Source: Monoplex corrugatus
Lineage: Eukaryota > Mollusca > Gastropoda > Littorinimorpha > Ranellidae
Assembly (NCBI GenBank): GCA_030674185.1
Contig: CM060306.1
Coordinates: 40,214,483 to 40,278,482, forward strand
Direction: 5' to 3'
Length of the DNA stretch: 64,000 bases
A model generated the notes under the pieces. It had not been told where the DNA came from. It was given only the letters and a program-made list of their open reading frames with translations, and made no database searches. Below are positions 25,584 to 37,589 of this stretch, piece after piece. Each line of letters starts with the position of its first letter. The stretch's first letter is position 1. Made by a program: the position numbers and the translations under genes.

Positions 25584-25953
25584 AAAAAGAGGAAGGGTAG
25601 GCGGGAGAAAACAGAAACGGGGAAAGCTATCAAAGACAAAGAGTTAACCGTCTTTAACCTCCAAGATGACATGTTATTTTTGTTCTCCTCAGCTTCAGAT
25701 GCATTGCACATAATTTTTTAATAAGCAAGTTATATTTATGATACCATGCATATAACTTATAAGTCTACTTGTATGCGCGATTTACATTATCGCAAATGTA
25801 CATGGCACCTGTTTTCTGGGAGTTCCATCTATTTAGGGTAGGGTAAAAAGTTGTCAGAGGTCAACACAAGGTATTTTCTAATTGATGGGATGCTCACATC
25901 TTGCGTTGAATGTAATGTACATAAGGATAAGAAGCCACAGCTTCTATGAGAAA

Positions 25954-26180
25954 TGTATGTATGTATGTGTGTAGTATGTATGTATGTATGTATGTATGTA
26001 TGTATGTATGTATGTATGTATGTGTATAGTGTATGTATGTATGTATGTATGTAGTATGTATGTATTATGTATGTATGTGTATATGTGTATGTATGTATGC
26101 AAGCATGCATGCATGTATCCATGTATGTATGTATGTATGTATGTATGTATGTATCATATATGTACATGTATGTATGTATG
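25954..26180. repeat. (TATG)n tetranucleotide array
   Basis: TATG with TGTATAG, GCATGCA and TATTATG interruptions. Frames rich in Tyr/Val/Cys/Met are repeat translations. Confidence 0.97.
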
Positions 26181-26410
26181 TCCCTCGTGGGGATGCCGGG
26201 GGCTCTTTCAGTATAAATAGTATCCCCACCTTCAGGAAATTCTGTGCAGGAAATTTCCTCTTTTCTGTCACTCTCTTTGTTTCTGCCTGGTTCCTTTGCT
26301 TTCTGTCATTTCTACCTATCACTTTCTGCCGTAATGGTCCATTCACCAATATGTATTCGATAACGTCTTACGTACGTTTTCTTAGGATTGATAACTGGGT
26401 ACATGTATTA
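26180..26410 (+). mobile_element. Interspersed repeat R2, 5' part
   Basis: It matches 58800-59010 in the same orientation. Shared landmarks are 'aaatagtatccccacctt', 'cctttgctttctgtcat' and 'tttctgcc'. It begins directly at the end of the TATG array. Only the left half of R2 is present here. Confidence 0.65.
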
Positions 26411-26737
26411 AGTGCATTTTTGGCTCTAGGGAGGTGAAATATGCGGAATTAATTCAAGGTAATTTATGCCTGTTTTTACATATGTTTTAGTGTCCTTAGG
26501 TATGCTTATATTGGTACTCGGGTGTGTTTTTTAAGTTTCCTGTGCAAATAATTGGACGGAGTGGTCAACGCCAGGGGAATGTCCTTAGATCGTGTGCGCG
26601 AATGCATTGGTATGTGTACTTAAGTTTCTTTCTTTTTTTTTTTTTTTCCTGTTCAAGTTCTGTAAGTTTTGAAGTGGTCATAGCCCTGATATGGCTCTAT
26701 GCAGTCGGCTGGGCTTTAAACAACCGTAACGATAACA

Positions 26738-26849
26738 ATGTATGTATGTATGTATGTATGTATGTATGTATGTATGTATATAAGTATGTATGTATGTATG
26801 TATGTATGTATGTATGTATGTATGTATGTATTGTGTGTATGTATGTATG

Positions 26850-26882
<33 letters not shown>

Positions 26883-27060
26883 GTGTTTGTACATGTAAAT
26901 ACACATCTGTGTGCGCCTTTGTGTATATGTGTGTGAGAGAGAAAGAGAGAGAGAGAGACTGTGTGTGTGTGCATGCGTATGTGTATGTATATATGTATGT
27001 ATGTATGTTTGTATATATATATATGTGGTGTGTGTCCCTGTGCGTGTGTGTGTGTTTGTG
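26738..27060. repeat. (TATG)n array with GA and GT tracts
   Basis: About 140 bp of TATG, then impure TG, a short GA tract (26936-26959) and GT with TATG. Nothing at the matching place left of block B2 is this long. Confidence 0.95.
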
Positions 27061-27082
27061 TGTGTTTCATAGCTGAAAAAGC

Positions 27083-27120
27083 AACTATCAAGATGTCTTT
27101 CAACTATCAAGATGTCTTTC
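27083..27120. repeat. Perfect 19-bp tandem duplication
   Basis: The unit AACTATCAAGATGTCTTTC occurs twice back to back. Confidence 0.97.
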
Positions 27121-28149
27121 CTACTAAATCCACTACTACAGTGATATTTTCCGGCGTGATTTACACTATTATCTTTATCATTGTACAACCTTCAAAATTA
27201 CGTGAGGACACACATTCAGATCCTTCTTTTGCTACTGGATCTCTTCAGAATGACACAATGATGCACAACAGATCTTATTTTGCGTCATTTTATGGGTCAC
27301 AAGATGGTGTCTTAGTACAGACACATGTGTAATGGAAAAGAGAAGGTGTTCTTGAAAAGACATGTTGAACAGATATATAGATAGGTAGATTTCGGGGCAG
27401 ACGTACATGTTAATAAGCAATTAGAAGAATTGCAGGTACACTCACTCATGCATATACAGATTTAAAGCTTTTCCAGTTTTAGAAGCCTATGGTAGGTTGT
27501 GGTTCTGAATGTCAGTCTCGCCAGCAGTCTAGCGAATGAGTGAATACTGTCATCAATATAGGACCTGGTAGGTAAAGTTTCAAGCAGTTGGTAGTCAGAA
27601 CAGGCACTTCTGAACCCAGTCTAAAGTAATCTTAAAGCGCTGCAATCTTCTTAAATGGGTGGCTTCATGGTGGTCTGATATTGATATTTCCTACAGACTT
27701 CCTGAGAGAAGTCTTTATCCAGAAGAAAGTGACAACATTATCGGTGCAAACATCACAGACAACACAACCAGACTGAAAGAAAGGCATAAAAACATATTTC
27801 CGATACTATGGTATGAGCCAAGCAACGACAACGGAAAAGAGAAATGGGCATTTACAAAGAGCAGCTGCCGACAGCAGTTAAAAAGACCATGAAAGATTAA
27901 AACACATAACGGCAGTCGTGAAGACACAAAAACGCTCCGGACAAATATTTAAAAAGGCGTACATTTGACAAAAATTGACAGATACCACTGACAGAAAGAC
28001 CATTAAAACTCAACCGCACGCAAACCCTACCAAAGATACAGTGAGACACGTTGTACGAAAGAACACAAACAAATCCAGAACTACAAGAGATACACAAACA
28101 GACAGGCTGAACAAGAACATGCAGGAAAACAAGTCAAAAACAGAAAGCA

Positions 28150-28295
<146 letters not shown>

Positions 28296-28629
28296 GAGTT
28301 TATTTGATGGTAGCGGAAAGCAATAAATCCCATCCTCTTATCTGTGATATCAAAAAGCTTTTGTGTCCCATATCTTTTGACTTTTCCTTTGTGCGTCTTT
28401 GTGTCTCTGCCTTTATCTCTCTCTCTCTCTGTTCTGCACCTCCCTCCTGCCCCTTCCCCAGTTGCTTCGATGTAGACATAAATCGGTGCTTGAGTACACA
28501 TATTATGCCGTCACACGCGTGTCGTATATATTCTCCAGAAAAGTAATTCGACTTTTTCATTTATTTCTGAAAGCGTTTGGTTTTTGCAGCCAACTACCAG
28601 GGGAGGAGAGGTATTCTCTATACAATTTG

Positions 28630-28930
28630 ATCATCGAGATAGCTGATGATGGTCTTGTGGTCAGAATACCCGCCTGTGTGTTTTCTGTCTCCATCCATTG
28701 AGCCTAAAGCTTAAGTGGTGGTCTAGGCGCTAATCTTTTGGATGAAATGATAAACCAGTCACTTTTGTAGTATGCACATAGCGCGTGTAAAAGAAATTAC
28801 GGCAGCAAATAAGCTGTTCCTTGCAAAGTTACACAGACAAATATGCACTTAACATTTTAAAAACATACGCAAAGAAATGGTGGAACTGCGCTGTGGCTTC
28901 ATGTTTGAAAAATTTGTTGTGACAAAATAT
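28630..28930 (+). mobile_element. SINE-2, copy shared by both B blocks
   Basis: The body reads 'ggtggtctaggcgctaat', 'tttggatgaaatgataaacc', 'agcgcgtgtaaaagaa' and 'acggcagcaa'. From memory this matches a tRNA-derived SINE of caenogastropods. A tRNA-like head lies at 28641-28700 but is badly decayed. The partner block has the same SINE at the same place (58395-58690), so the insertion predates the duplication. Confidence 0.7.
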
Positions 28931-28999
28931 AACTCGAAAAAGGAACAAGCACTCTCGATTCTTTGTTCAGTATGACTATTACAAACTTATTGTATAACT

Positions 29000-29305
29000 G
29001 CTAGTGTTCCTCTAGACCAACTTGTGTAATCTCCTTTGGCAACAGTCAAACATATGTATTGATGAGAGATGTAAACAAAGTATTTGTTGGTGAGATACAA
29101 GGCAACAAACTGGGAAGAGTTGGAACAGGGGAAGCTGAGATGCAGAAAGGGAAGTTGGAAAAAAAAATAAACACAAAAAGAAAAAAAAAAAAAAAAACAA
29201 AAAAAACCAACAACAACAATATTTAAACGCCTGTCTGATGTATCACACAAGATGAAAACTCAATGTTTAGCCTGGATGCAATCTGTTGACCAGACAAAAT
29301 ACATA
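29000..29305. other. Unrecognised sequence with A-rich tract, no gene seen
   Basis: A-rich stretch at 29158-29215. The minus frame over it is Phe/Leu-rich from the homopolymer and is not a gene. Confidence 0.45.
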
Positions 29306-29309
29306 ATAC

Positions 29310-29617
29310 ATACTACGTACATACATACATACATACATACTACATACATACATACATACTACTACATACATACATACAACACATACATACATACATACAT
29401 ACATAACACACATACATACATACATACATACATTATTATACATACATACATACATACAACTACATCTCATTTACATACATACAACGTACGACACATCCAT
29501 CCATCCATCCATCCATCACCACACACAGATACATGCATACATACACCATACATACATACATACATACATACATACATACATACATACATACATACATACA
29601 TACATACATACATACAC
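29310..29617. repeat. (CATA)n tetranucleotide array
   Basis: About 300 bp of CATA with CTACATA, AACACATA and ATCC (29493-29517) segments. It is the complement of the TATG arrays elsewhere in the window. Block B2 lacks it. Confidence 0.97.
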
Positions 29618-29996
29618 ACACACGACACAACATATGATACAGCTCTTGCTTTTACGGTTGATTGTTGAAGAATGTAATGCTTGGCTAAACTCTACACTTA
29701 TTTTTTTACAGTAAATTAAGTCAGATTAATCCTACATACATAATTGTTCATGAAAAAAGAAAATGTAAATACGTAAATCCCCGCAACTGCTGCTGTTTTT
29801 GACAGGTATGTTCAGAATAGTAACTTGTCATGAGGACATTACACTTGGCTAAGCACCAGGATGCTTTCACAGTAAATTTCGTCAAGTATTCGCAGGCGTG
29901 GAATTAAACAAGATGAGATGATGGCAGAACGTGATCGCAAGTTTGTTCTCAATCCTTTCCCCACACTTCCCCATCTACTACCCCCGCCTACCTCAT

Positions 29997-30010
29997 ACAC
30001 ACATACGCAC

Positions 30011-30072
<62 letters not shown>

Positions 30073-30102
30073 CTACAGTCTAAAAGTACATACACATGTG
30101 AC

Positions 30103-30134
<32 letters not shown>

Positions 30135-30138
30135 GTCT

Positions 30139-30169
<31 letters not shown>

Positions 30170-30236
30170 GTGTGTCTGTCTGTCTATCTGTCTGTCTGTC
30201 TGTGTTTGTGGCTGTGTGTGAGAAAGAACGCGCGCG

Positions 30237-30294
<58 letters not shown>

Positions 30295-30305
30295 AGGGAG
30301 GGAGG

Positions 30306-30336
<31 letters not shown>

Positions 30337-30372
30337 TGAGTGTGTGTGCGTGTGTGTGTGTGTGTGTGGTGC
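29997..30372. repeat. Compound (GA)n-(CTAT)n-(CTGT)n-(GA)n-(GT)n array
   Basis: GA at 30012-30072, CTAT/CTGT at 30103-30212, GA/GAAA at 30238-30336 and GT at 30337-30369. A 256-codon open frame spans all of it but is a repeat translation. The partner at 61096-61235 has only a GT/GCGT tract. Confidence 0.95.
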
Positions 30373-30526
30373 GCGCGCGCGTGCATGCGTGCGTTTCTCT
30401 TTCGTTGGATTAGCATTGGTCTATTTGTTCTTCGCAACAAATTACAAATGTGTATATATTGTATGTTTTGGTTCTTTGCGTATGTTATCAACTAATATGA
30501 TAATGATAATAATAACAGGCCTGGAG

Positions 30527-30592
30527 AAGATGTGCTTGTGTGTGCTTGTGTGTGCATGCGTGTGTGTGCGTGCTTGCGTGCGTGCGTGCGTG

Positions 30593-30663
<71 letters not shown>
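30527..30663. repeat. (TG)n array
   Basis: TGTGCTTG and TGCGTGC, then pure GT. It is at or near the left junction of the insertion in B1. Confidence 0.96.
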
Positions 30664-30664
<1 letters not shown>

Positions 30665-30799
30665 CTTGACTTCAGTATTTCAGCGTGAAGGGAAAACACT
30701 TTGAAAACATTTAATCCACCCTAACTGAAATTTATGTCCTGAGAGACAAGTGAAAAATCCCGAGTAGTGTCTATGCCTTCTAAACCAGTTTCTTTGATG

Positions 30800-30985
30800 G
30801 AATCATCTTATCCCGGGGTGCACTACATTAAAACTGACCTCACTGTCCCCCTCAACATCATTGCTGTTTTGGTGGTGTCAGTAAAGGATTAGACAAGTCC
30901 CGCCTTCGCCCACTTCCCTGGGATGATTATCCCCGTCGGCCATATCACCTGAGGTGGATGTCGACGTAAAAACTGAACCAAATCA
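30800..30985 (+). mobile_element. Probable retroelement 3' end with AATCA tail
   Basis: The segment ends 'gtcgacgtaaaaactgaacc' followed by AAATCAATCAAAA. LINE or SINE 3' ends in molluscs often carry such short repeat tails. I cannot identify the family. Confidence 0.35.
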
Positions 30986-31043
30986 ATCAAAAATGATGCA
31001 ACACATATCTTACCGAGATCAAGGGATGGGGAGGAGAAGAGAA

Positions 31044-31225
31044 TGTGTGTGCTTGGCAAGGAAATTCGAGAGTCAAGAGCAAATTTGATGCATTATTTTT
31101 TCTGGTTTCCATACTTAATTAATTAGAAGATTATTGTGTGTGTTTGGCAAGGAAATTCGAGAGACAAGAGCAAATTTGATGCATTATTTTTTTTTCTTTT
31201 CTGGTTTCCGTACTTAATTAGAAGC
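31044..31225. repeat. 91-bp tandem duplication
   Basis: Two units of about 91 bp (31044-31134 and 31135-31225) both contain 'ttggcaaggaaattcgagag' and 'gatgcattattttt'. They differ by a few substitutions, a T-run length change and the loss of one AATT. Confidence 0.95.
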
Positions 31226-31439
31226 TTCTAACCGTTCGACCAAAATTGACGGCTTGGGCGAAAGATCGCTGATCTGTAAACACCCGATTGTATCATACCG
31301 ACTTTCTTCACTGACAGGCCTACGGGAAGCAAGAGTTGCCTTTCCCTAGATAGCCAAGTTTTCGCGCGAACGTTGGCAGACTCGATCGTTGCAGACGAAA
31401 TCAGTCGGTAGATCGGGCAAGTTTGACAAATCGAAATAA

Positions 31440-31585
31440 ATTATAACTGCAGGGGTCAAAATTGTCACTCGCAGGGGTCAGAATTGTCACTCGCCCAACG
31501 GACTTGAAGTTTTTGATTTTGACTCGCCCGGCAGGTTTTTTACTCTCCTCGGGCGAGTGGATTTCGCCAGCCCTGTAATAAATAT
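31440..31585. mobile_element. DNA-transposon-like terminal segment
   Basis: The right end, on the minus strand, starts CAGGGCTGGCGAAATCCACT and carries several GGCGAGT motifs in both directions. A 22-bp tandem duplication lies at 31449-31492. CAGGG-type ends occur in hAT-like transposons. I could not find the other end, so this is only a fragment. Confidence 0.35.
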
Positions 31586-31735
31586 TAATAATAACAACAA
31601 TAATGATACTACTACTACTACTATTACTACCACTACTACACACACCACCAACACCAACAACACATAATAATAACAATAACAACAACGATACTACTACTAC
31701 TATCTACTACTATTACTACTACTACTACTACTGTA
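31580..31735. repeat. (ACT)n/(AAT)n trinucleotide tract
   Basis: ACT/ACC/AAT/AAC units. On the minus strand it directly follows the 3' end of the LINE at 31740-32720, so it is probably an expanded LINE tail. Confidence 0.9.
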
Positions 31736-31739
31736 CATT

Positions 31740-32720
31740 TGCAGTACGCCTAACAGTGCTCTAGGGTCTTGCAATTTTACAATGAAATATATGTGTAACA
31801 TATTTACTGAAATATATGTGTAACATATTTACTGATTGTACACATTAACATCATGCACACACTCTCAGTCACACTATTCGTATACAATACACTGCAAGAG
31901 TGCACTAAAACAGGATGAGATAGTTTCAGGATAACAGAGTATTTTAAACAGAAGAATACGCGGAAAAGATGGGCTTTAAGTTGGGTCTGAACAGGGGGAA
32001 AGGGTTAGGCAAATTTCGCACATCAGAGAGCAGATTATTCCGCAGAAAACGTCCACAATTGGCAGCAGATCGGAAAGCATGAGTCTTGTGTCTATATCGA
32101 GGGATTTTGAACGACTGAGTATCAGACGAAGAGGTAAGACAATGGGGAGGAGAATAGACATGGAGCAATTCAGAGAAATAAGCAGGAGCAATACCAGAGA
32201 CAACATTGTAACACACACAAACAGCCTTGTATATAGTTCGCTGACAAATAGGAAAGCAGTTGATCGTACAAAGCAGGGATGTTGAAGTGTCGTAGCTAGA
32301 AGCTTTAAGTACGATTTTTGCAGCAAAATTATGAACTTCTTGTAGAGGTTGAATAACAGACAAAGGAACACCAATGAGAAGACTCACAATAATCTAGACG
32401 AGAAGGTACACAAGATGTTACGAGAATTCTGACTGCGGAATCAGTGAAAAAACGGCGAGTAGAGCTGATGAGTTAGGTTCCAAATAAACCATTGACGTAT
32501 GTTGGTGATATGTTGTCGCATGAAGGAATTAGAGTTAAAGATGAGTCCCACATTTCGACAGATCAGAGGGGAATGGCACATGCATTGAGAGAGACTGAAC
32601 ATGGAAGAGCTGCAACTTTGTTGGCTTGTGAAAACAACATAGCCTCAGTGTTATCATCGTTAAACTTAAGTGTGTTGTCAGTCATCCAGTTTTTAATATG
32701 ACTTGTGCATAACTCGAATG
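31740..32720 (-). mobile_element. L2/CR1-like LINE, 5'-truncated copy
   Basis: Read on the minus strand, 32645-32700 encodes a segment like the end of the reverse transcriptase palm (NWMTDNTLKFNDDNTEAML). Then 32380-31944 gives an open frame of about 147 codons with PLQEVHNFAAKIVLKA, AYFSELL and LKIPRYR-like segments, the typical L2/CR1/Jockey C-terminus. The 3' untranslated region runs to about 31740, followed by a trinucleotide tail. A second copy of its 3' part is at 44620-45015. It lies in block B1 only, so it inserted after the duplication. Confidence 0.75.
31783..31832. repeat. Perfect 25-bp tandem duplication in a LINE 3' region
   Basis: Two identical 25-bp units ending in 'aacatatttac'. 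The sister LINE copy at 44690-44720 has a single unit, so the duplication is private to this copy. Confidence 0.93.
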
Positions 32721-33999
32721 TGAAAAATATTTCATTCAGTTCTGCCAGAGATACTGATTTCTACAGTAAACATGTAACAATTCATTTGTCACCCAGTGCT
32801 TCTGACAATGTTGACCGTGCACTTCATGGAGAACATTACTGACTATCGTGTTAGAAAAGCTTGTCAGCGTCCACATCCATGTCTCCGGGCACTGGAATTA
32901 GAGAAGCAAACTTTTGATGTGTATTGTTTAGAATATACTGTTTGATACTCTGTAGATTCCATGTAATTTATTGTGATCAGTTTTGAACACATTGTGGTCA
33001 GTTTTAAAATAACTGTTCTTTCTTTTGTTTATTGCCTTTTTGCTTGTGGTAAAGGAATCCTATCAACACTTAATCGTTCTTAATCTTAAGGTTGACCCAG
33101 TTAATCTCTTTGTTCTGCTACTCGGAGAGCAGATTGCCATAAAATAGAAACAAAGAAATCACAATCAATCTGGTCGTGAAGTTGTATACCTGGTACATAT
33201 CAAGTCCATCACCTAAGAGTCTTTTGTTGCCTTATGATACCTGTTCAGCTACAGTATATTTTTTAAGGGACTTGCTGCAGGGTTCCCAATCAGACTAACA
33301 ACCTTTCTACTTTGTTAGGGTGTCTTTGTTTACCGTCTTCGGCCCATCCCACGTGTGTTGTCTTTTATTTGCTGTCTCAATGGCTTTTTGTAAAATTATC
33401 GTACTGTCCATCTTCATAATTAGTTGTTCTGTATGTGTCCATAATTAATGCTGTGTTACATGGGCGTGTCTCTGGAAAGATCCATACTATTCTCAACAGA
33501 CTCAGTGGCACCCAATTACCTACGGTTTTTTTTTATGTTTATTGATCACATTAATACGCTTTCAGTACAATTAAGAAAAACGCATTTATAAAATCATTGT
33601 TGCATTGATGGACGTGAACTTGGACAGATCCATAAAGTCCGTCAGAGAATTAGCAGCATCCCATTACCCAGGTTTTTTCCCTTTTATGTCCGTATATACT
33701 GCGTACACTATTTTAGCACATGAACGAATACAGCTACGGAATGGCATTTGAGTCTTTGAAAAGTATCGGTTACGTGTACCTAGTGGACCGACACGTGGAG
33801 AAAATGCTGTTAGGTCGATTGACAACATTCATGGTTTTATTACAGGAAAGCAGATGGACTTAAAAATCATACCTGCAATTCCTAGTCATGCAACAGTTGG
33901 CTCATTCAAACAAAGTCACAGCTCATTGTGGGTAAATCAAAGCAACGACCTTTGCTCGACATAAATAGCTTGACAGCACGTGCGGCAACTTAGTTGCCT

Positions 34000-34405
34000 G
34001 TGTACATGTACAGAGATGCGTGCGTTGCATTCCAAATACCACCTCCCCTATTCTAATGTAGTACCAGACTACGCCTGCCGTACCTACCTGCCCCCCCTTT
34101 CTTCCTTTCTCACACTCCTGCCTGTGTGGAAAAACGACCGGCGCTTGGTAACTGCGTTCCAAACACCGCCCTCCGTCACTCTTGTCTCTTGCCTGTTGTC
34201 AGTACCTGTCTCTTCCACCTCAGATTCCCTACTACCCCCTTCTCTATCTCAGACACGCTGCCTGTAACCAGTATAGGTGTAGTAAACAACGACGCAACTA
34301 ACCGATTATGCATGTTAGCCAGACTGATTATATAACCCAAGGCGTTGTCTTTCTGCATTTATACATATACTTAGTGAAAAAAATAAAATCTAGTAACTTG
34401 TTAGA
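34000..34405. other. Unrecognised sequence right of block B1, no gene seen
   Basis: A C- and CT-rich stretch covers 34060-34260. Short frames on both strands have no recognisable domain. Confidence 0.45.
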
Positions 34406-34409
34406 TACG

Positions 34410-34570
34410 AATTTCAGATTAAGTGGTTTGGCCATCTGACAGGCATGCAACCACATTAGGAGGCTGAATGAGCATATACTCAGAACGATGTATGGATGTG
34501 AAGCGACAGGCACTCCAACTTCCAAGGAAGACCTGGATCGACGATGTGAGTTACTTGGGCACCACGTGGC
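34410..34570 (+). mobile_element. LINE C-terminal fragment
   Basis: The plus strand reads KWFGHLTGMQP and, in another frame, LPRKTWIDDV. 'WFGH' followed by a 'RPRKTWxDDV' motif is typical of the C-terminus of many non-LTR polyproteins. Frameshifts separate the parts. No catalytic domain is present. Confidence 0.55.
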
Positions 34571-34757
34571 ATCTTTTCTCTTCAGGCTTTCCAACTCGCA
34601 GCTGACTGTCAGCTCTTGTTTCCATATAACACCCAAAAGGTACAAGCATACAGATAAAAGAAGAGAAGAAGAAGGAGAAACGGCTTCACATTTTAGAATT
34701 TAAATGTTGGCCATCCACTGAAGAGAGATGCAGGAGTTAGATGGCAAAACACAGGAG

Positions 34758-34811
34758 CAAAAAAAAACAAAAACAAAAAAAACAACAAAAAAACAAAACA
34801 AAACAAAAAAG

Positions 34812-34888
<77 letters not shown>
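34758..34888. repeat. (AAAC)n tract followed by (CA)n microsatellite
   Basis: A/AAAC at 34758-34813, then pure CA of about 74 bp. Confidence 0.96.
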
Positions 34889-34889
<1 letters not shown>

Positions 34890-35514
34890 GTTTGCAAGTT
34901 TGCAGATAGCACAGGATTTGAGTGGCTTGTCAAAACGTTTGACAAAAGCCACGCGCTTTGTAGTGACAGCTTATGATGACTTTTGCCCCGTTCTTGATCA
35001 CGTAGAAACAGGGGCTATAAAGTCTTGATTACATCGGCGTTAACTCCCCTGCCACATGATGTAGTAAAACATCAGAGAACTGCAACTTTCAAGCTGGCTC
35101 TTTGTCGGAAGTGATGTTTACTGTCTAGAATTCTGCTCTGTGAAACAAGTTGAGGAAGTCAGTTGATAAAGCATGTCCATGACCACACAAGTAGCATGTG
35201 AATGTTAAATAAATGCGTAGTGTCTTCCATAAAGCCCCGTTCCGTCTGTTCCAGTTCATGAAAGGTAGAAAAAGGGTTAGTAGGACAGAGAACTGACTGT
35301 CAGCACTGTGTTTCATCTAATGTGAACTGATAGAATTTTCAACAAACAAGTGGCACAGACTCAAAAGTGTTTGCAAACTGGAAGATGAAGAAGCAGGAAA
35401 ACAGAATATTTTCCAATATTTTGCATTTCTAAGTGGAGGGGAGAGAGAAATCTATAAAGCACAGACTTAGAGTATCGTGCCTGAGAAAGAGAGATAGTGT
35501 AAGAAAGCGCTTGC

Positions 35515-35550
<36 letters not shown>

Positions 35551-36935
35551 AGAGAAAGACGCCAAGCAAGTAAGCGAGAGAGAGGGGCCAAGCAAGTAAA
35601 CACAAGTGTTAATGCTTATTTTTTCTCAGTGAGATGTATAGAGCTTAATAATAAATGAAATATCCTTGTCATATTCTCATTAACTCTCCCCCTCCCTCCC
35701 CCTCTCTCTCAGGGAGTTGTCCTTATCTGATTTCCGGCAAGACGCACTTCCCTAAAGAGTGAAACACTGGTATTTAGAAAGAAATCCACTGATCATGCCT
35801 GTAGAACTTCCATTCACGTTACAAAATGATGCTGAAGAATATTGTAATTCAGGAAATGTCCGTTTCCTCGTTTAAAGTCGAGGGCCGAGACAATCAAACA
35901 GTCCTCATCCTTCGACTGACAGCATTTACTGGACAGCACCTTTCTACACAAGCCCAAGGCAGCGATATCGACGGAAATGCCCATCCCAGATCTACAGAGA
36001 CGGTATAGGGCTGGAGAGCACAGAATCGGTTTTGAACAGGTCAGTGAAAAATCTCTTCACGCTCTGGCCTATGCCAACCAGTCTTTAAAAGTAGACAATA
36101 ATTCACTCTCTGGGTTTCGAACCAGAACATTCAATGGCTTCCTTACTTTTCCATGTTGTTTATCTGACCTGGCATGTGAAACACGGCCTGTCGTACAACA
36201 GTGTCTACTAGCTGTTACACAGTGTGGTATACATGTACACCTGCAGTCAGTGACAGTGACACATACATGTAAAAACAGCGTTTAAAAAAGTAGATCAGTT
36301 CAACGAACGCTAGATCAAAATTATGCAGCAAGTCATGTGAAGAAAATGAGGTCGACATGAACGATCCGTGTTCCGGTAACCAAACAAAACCCGAGTGTGA
36401 TACAGAATATCAAAATGCAACATGAAGTGTAACTGAAAATTAGAACGGTACACAAATTGAGAACACTTCCAACAAGTGACATCTACAGAAAGGCGCGCTA
36501 GTTCTGAGAAAGTACGCAGAACTGTAGTTTTGCAGACTTAACTGAAATAGACAAATACACACAAAGGCAAACGTGTGAAACCATCGTGAGGAACACATGC
36601 TAATGTCGAGACGACAATTAGCGATCCTTGGCTGTCAGTTTTTGAAATGTACATCTTTATCATACGATATTTCGGTTTAATCAAATGGTAAAGCAATGTA
36701 ACGATGTGTATGTACTGTCTAGATATATCACTGAGGTAATCTTGTCGCATGCGCAAAATCTGTTCCCCTCTCCCACCCCTCATCCTCATCCCCGTTTCCT
36801 GGTCCCGTGGTTTCTTGTTGAAGAGTGAAAAGCATGCCACAACAAATTGTTTCATATTCGAAATCAGATTCGTGTGTTCTGTGCCTCTGAGTTATCTAGT
36901 ATCGATCTTGCTTGTCTCGAGACGATCGTAATCAA
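34890..36935. other. Unrecognised sequence, no gene seen
   Basis: It has a GA tract at 35514-35555 and a palindromic 'gggtttcgaacc' near 36113, which hints at a decayed tRNA-like head. The 102-codon frame at 35977-36285 has no domain I recognise. No homology to block C2 or its left flank is visible. Confidence 0.4.
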
Positions 36936-37299
36936 CATTGTGATTTAAAGAAGGTATAAAAACTCTGACACAAAATACAGACTAACGTGTAGGATGATTT
37001 TTTTTTTTTTGCCACTGCGATACTGCAGTCATGTGATTCAGTGATGCCGTCTCCAGGCAAAAGACTCATTGATCTAATGAATTATTAGTTTAGTTATATC
37101 GGTCCGTAGGGGCACGATAGGAAACCGATACTGTCACATGCAGCTGACAGGGTCTCTCTTTCTCATGTTTCATGTAGGTCTGAACTTCTTGTTATGTTTC
37201 CAAATGTCAAATGCCACATCATTCTTCGATTTTTTAAAAATCAAGTGTTCAGTATTTTATTTTTTTAATTTTTTTTTAAAGATTGTCCCTTCTCTCTAT

Positions 37300-37360
37300 G
37301 TCTCTCTCAGTCTATCTGTCTGTCTGTCTGTCTCTCTCTCTGTCTCTCTCTCTCCCCCGT
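37300..37360. repeat. (CT/CTGT)n tract
   Basis: A short CT/CTGT tract. The partner at 48445-48656 has a tract about four times longer in the same place. Confidence 0.93.
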
Positions 37361-37589
37361 GTCACTCACTGTGAGTAGATACAACATACATATATATATA
37401 TATACATGTGTATGCAAGAACATTTCAGCAAGAACAGGTGCAAGAAATGTGCATCATCACCACCACAACACAGTGTTATGCAGCAAAACCACTAAGATCA
37501 GGGGGAAAAACCTACCAGGCACATTGTTATTGTAAAACAAACAGTATTTATTATTGTAAGATTAACAGTAGACCTTTGTGTATTTAATT

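Noticed and set aside
29918..30688. A 256-codon open frame, one of the longest in the window
   Set aside because: It runs through GA, CTAT, CTGT and GT arrays and has no domain. The paralog at 60940-61400 does not keep it.
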